64,000 nt of DNA from Anaeromassilibacillus sp. An250 (lineage in GTDB: Bacteria; Bacillota; Clostridia; Oscillospirales; Acutalibacteraceae). The stretch is taken from positions 94,491-158,490 of the forward strand of contig NZ_NFJK01000008.1 of NCBI RefSeq assembly GCF_002159845.1, in the 5' to 3' direction. A program made the position numbers and the translations under genes. The stretch's first letter is position 1; every line of letters starts with the position of its first letter. The notes under the pieces are model-generated. The model worked only from the letters and a program-made list of their open reading frames with translations, searched no databases and was not told the DNA's origin. Below, piece by piece: positions 61,866-64,000 of the stretch.

Positions 61866-63687
61866 CGTCAAAAAGTATGTGATACCCAATATCCCGTACC
61901 TGTTTATTCTGTGGGCCTGCCTAAAGCTGGGGACGGCCTACCGCCTGGCTCCTGGAGCAGACTTTGCCCACAAGCTCATGGGGCTGGGGCAGAGCATCGG
62001 CCCGGCCTTTGCCGACTTTGCGCCGGGCCTGGCCCCCTTTGACTGGCTCATCGGTATTGTGGGCGCGGTGGGCTTTCGCCTGCTGATCTACTTCAAAAGC
62101 AAGAACGCAAAGAAATTTCGGCGGGATGAGGAATACGGATCGGCCCGTTGGGGCACCGAAAAAGACATCAAGCCCTTTGTCGATCCGAAGTTTGAGAACA
62201 ACGTCATTTTGACAAAGACGGAGTTTCTCACCATGAATACCCGGCCCAAAAATCCTGCCAACGCCCGCAACCTCAACGCCTGTATCATCGGCTCGTCCGG
62301 CTCCGGCAAAACCCGTTTCTGGCTTACGCCCCAGCTGCTCCAGGCGCACAGCTCCTATGTGTGCGTCGATCCGAAAGGCGGGGTGCTCTCCCAGGTGGGG
62401 GCTTTTCTGCAACGCCAGGGGTATCAGATCAAAGTGTTTAACAGCATAGATTTTTCAAAATCCATGCACTATAATCCGCTGTCCTACATCCGCAACGAGG
62501 CGGACATCCTCAAATTCGTGGACACCCTCATAGCCAACACCAAAGGCGAGGGCAAGGAGGGTGATCCATTTTGGACGAAGGCGGAAACGCTTTTGTATTG
62601 TGCCCTGATTGCCTATATCATTTTCGAGGCACCCGCCGAGGATCGGAACATCAATACCCTGGTGGATATGATTTCCGGCATGGATGTGAAAGAGGACGAC
62701 GAGTCCTATATGAACGCGGTGGACTATATGTTTAAGGGCCTGGAAAAGCGCAAGCCGGATTGTTTTGCCGTGAAGCAGTACAAGAAATATAAGCTGGCAA
62801 GCGGCAAGACCGCAAAAAGCATTTTGATTTCCTGCGGCTCCCGGCTGGCCCCCTTTGACATCCCCCAACTCCGGGAGATCATGTCCTATGACGAGCTGGA
62901 GCTTGACCGCATCGGGGATCGGAAAACGGCGGTTTTCTTCACGATTTCCGACACCACACCTACCTATAACTTCATTGTTGCCCTGGCCTTTTCGCAGATG
63001 TTCAATCTCCTGTGTGAACGGGCGGACAATGTTCACGGGGGCCGCCTGCCCCATCATGTGCGGGTGCTGTGGGACGAGGCGGCCAACACGGGCCAGGTGC
63101 CCTCGCTGGAGAAGCTGGTGGCCGTCATCCGTTCCCGTGAGGTAAGTCTGTGCCTGTTCTACCAGCAGTACGCCCAATGCAAGGCCATATACAAGGACAA
63201 CGCCGAAACGATCCTGGGAAACATGGACAGCGTGATTTTCCTGGGCGGGCGGGAAAGCTCCACCATCAAGGAAATTTCCGAGAACTGGCTGGGAAAGGCC
63301 ACGATCTCCATGCAGACCGAGGGCCGCTCCCGTGGGCAGTCGGAAAGCTACAACCAGAACACCCAGCGGCTGGGCCGGGAGCTGATGACACCCAGCGAGC
63401 TGGCTACCATGCCGGGCGATAAGTGCATTTTGCAGCTGCGGGGCCTGCCCCCGTTCTTTTCGCCCAAATACGATTTGAAGCAGCACCCTAACTACAAGTA
63501 CACGGCGGAGGCCGATAAACAGAAAAACGCCTTTGACCTTGATAAGCTCATCAACCGCCGCAGGCGGCCTGGGCTGAACGAGGCTTGTGAGGTGTACGAG
63601 GTAGCCGTATCGGACACAGGGCCCGTAAGCGAGGACGAGGACATCCTCAACTGCGATGATGTGGACGATCCGGATGCCTATGTATAA
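61852..63687 (+). CDS. VirD4-like conjugative coupling ATPase
   Basis: A 611-residue TraG/VirD4 coupling protein. Two N-terminal membrane spans (about 12-30 and 62-82), Walker A GSSGSGKT at 147-154, VCVDPKGGV, and LWDEAANTGQVPSLE (Walker B region), then FYQQYAQCKAIYKDNAETIL. It links the relaxosome to the type IV secretion channel at the membrane. ATG 61852 follows GGGAGGCGG; an upstream frame start at 61762 lies within pcfB. Confidence 0.94.
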   Translation: MRTDSVKKYVIPNIPYLFILWACLKLGTAYRLAPGADFAHKLMGLGQSIGPAFADFAPGLAPFDWLIGIVGAVGFRLLIYFKSKNAKKFRRDEEYGSARWGTEKDIKPFVDPKFENNVILTKTEFLTMNTRPKNPANARNLNACIIGSSGSGKTRFWLTPQLLQAHSSYVCVDPKGGVLSQVGAFLQRQGYQIKVFNSIDFSKSMHYNPLSYIRNEADILKFVDTLIANTKGEGKEGDPFWTKAETLLYCALIAYIIFEAPAEDRNINTLVDMISGMDVKEDDESYMNAVDYMFKGLEKRKPDCFAVKQYKKYKLASGKTAKSILISCGSRLAPFDIPQLREIMSYDELELDRIGDRKTAVFFTISDTTPTYNFIVALAFSQMFNLLCERADNVHGGRLPHHVRVLWDEAANTGQVPSLEKLVAVIRSREVSLCLFYQQYAQCKAIYKDNAETILGNMDSVIFLGGRESSTIKEISENWLGKATISMQTEGRSRGQSESYNQNTQRLGRELMTPSELATMPGDKCILQLRGLPPFFSPKYDLKQHPNYKYTAEADKQKNAFDLDKLINRRRRPGLNEACEVYEVAVSDTGPVSEDEDILNCDDVDDPDAYV

Positions 63688-63690
63688 AGC

Positions 63691-63715
63691 ACTTCTGGAC
63701 AAAGTGTCCAGAGGT
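63691..63715 (+). repeat. Recurrent hairpin, copy 3 (after virD4)
   Basis: ACTTCTGGAC-AAAGT-GTCCAGAGGT, 3 bases after the virD4 stop; arms identical to the other copies, loop is the reverse complement of that in copy 1 apart from ends. No T-run follows. Confidence 0.8.
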
Positions 63716-63782
63716 CGTAACCTGCCGCCTGTATGGGCGGCTTTTTTCATGGCCGGGGAAAACCCGGAGAAATGGAGGTTAT

Positions 63783-63995
63783 ATGGCATTTTTCACTTCT
63801 GCTATCACGACTTTGCAGACCCTTGTTGTGGCTCTGGGCGCTGGCCTGGGCGTGTGGGGCGTTGTCAATCTCCTGGAGGGGTACGGCAGCGATAATCCCG
63901 GCTCCAAAAGCCAGGGCATGAAGCAGCTCATGGCGGGCGGCGGCATCATCCTGCTGGGCACCACCCTGATCCCTCTGCTGTCCGGCCTGTTTTAA
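63783..63995 (+). CDS. Maff2-family small membrane protein
   Basis: A 70-residue protein with two membrane spans (TLQTLVVALGAGLGVWGVV and LMAGGGIILLGTTLIPLL), matching the Maff2 family that follows VirD4 in Tn1549-type elements. Size and topology are like VirB2-type pilin subunits; that role is a hypothesis. ATG 63783 follows AATGGAGG. The stop is 5 bases before the window end. Confidence 0.85.
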   Translation: MAFFTSAITTLQTLVVALGAGLGVWGVVNLLEGYGSDNPGSKSQGMKQLMAGGGIILLGTTLIPLLSGLF

Positions 63996-64000
63996 GGTAG

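Larger units (their letters stand above)
56720..64000 (+). mobile_element. Tn1549-like integrative conjugative element (left part)
   Basis: ParB-like, DUF4406, ArdA, PcfB, VirD4 coupling protein and Maff2 follow each other on the plus strand, the early module of Tn1549-type conjugative elements of Firmicutes. Relaxase, other secretion genes and integrase would lie beyond the right edge. Codon use is more GC-rich than in the genes to the left. The exact left end was not found; 56720 is placed after the last chromosomal terminator. Confidence 0.8.

Noticed and set aside
1..64000. CRISPR array, rRNA genes, prophage structural genes
   Set aside because: No regularly spaced repeats, no rRNA signature sequences and no capsid, portal or tail proteins were seen.

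Overview
The window looks like chromosome of a spore-forming, low- to mid-GC clostridial Firmicute, probably an Oscillospiraceae/Ruminococcaceae-type gut anaerobe. The grounds are a forespore sigma factor G, a YlmC/YmxH-type sporulation protein, a lysine riboswitch over an asd-dapA-dapB operon, a TrpR-like YerC, and mobile elements of the Tn4451 (large serine recombinase) and Tn1549 (PcfB/VirD4/Maff2) kinds. The species cannot be named from sequence alone.

Layout. (1) 1-9.07 kb: the right part of a mobilizable element abutting tsf. It has an AAA ATPase, MobC, a MOBP-type relaxase with an overprinted membrane-protein gene, a TnpW-like protein and a large serine recombinase. Divergent from these is a two-gene operon encoding a eukaryotic-like (QDE-1/RDR family) RNA-dependent RNA polymerase homologue and an unrecognised partner that runs off the window. 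(2) 9.1-18.2 kb: core genes: tsf, rpsB, ylmC-like, ppa, sigG, the lysine-riboswitch-controlled operon asd-dapA-dapB-ACT protein, and queA. (3) 18.2-21.7 kb: a scar region. A complete IS3-family element (4-bp target duplication) sits in the loop of the queA terminator, followed by a frameshifted serine-recombinase remnant, a RelE/ParE-type toxin with a downstream antitoxin, and a probable tnpB remnant. (4) 21.7-27.8 kb: metal transport: a CtpE-like P-type ATPase, then a CsoR-copA copper operon with two operator palindromes and a CopZ-like domain fused to the CopA C terminus. (5) 27.9-47.4 kb: dense housekeeping: radical-SAM pair, rplS, two lepB, ylqF, rnhB, yraN, dipeptidase, thrC, a metallophosphoesterase that seems to start at ATA, tig-clpP-clpX-lon-ysxC, yerC, a methyltransferase and hslO. 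(6) 47.6-48.4 kb: seven tRNA genes in two transcription units. (7) 48.4-53.1 kb: a decayed accessory stretch holding a candidate structured RNA and two RNA-repair genes, kptA (tpt1) and rtcB. (8) 53.2-56.6 kb: small alarmone synthetase, a membrane protein and a two-component system. (9) 56.7-64 kb: the start of a Tn1549-like integrative conjugative element (ParB-like, DUF4406, ArdA, PcfB, VirD4, Maff2) interrupted by an IS110-family element; a hairpin of nearly constant sequence recurs at its gene ends.

The most unusual content is the RdRP-like operon on the mobilizable element and, second, the structured-RNA candidate near the kptA/rtcB RNA-repair genes. No rRNA gene or CRISPR array was seen.
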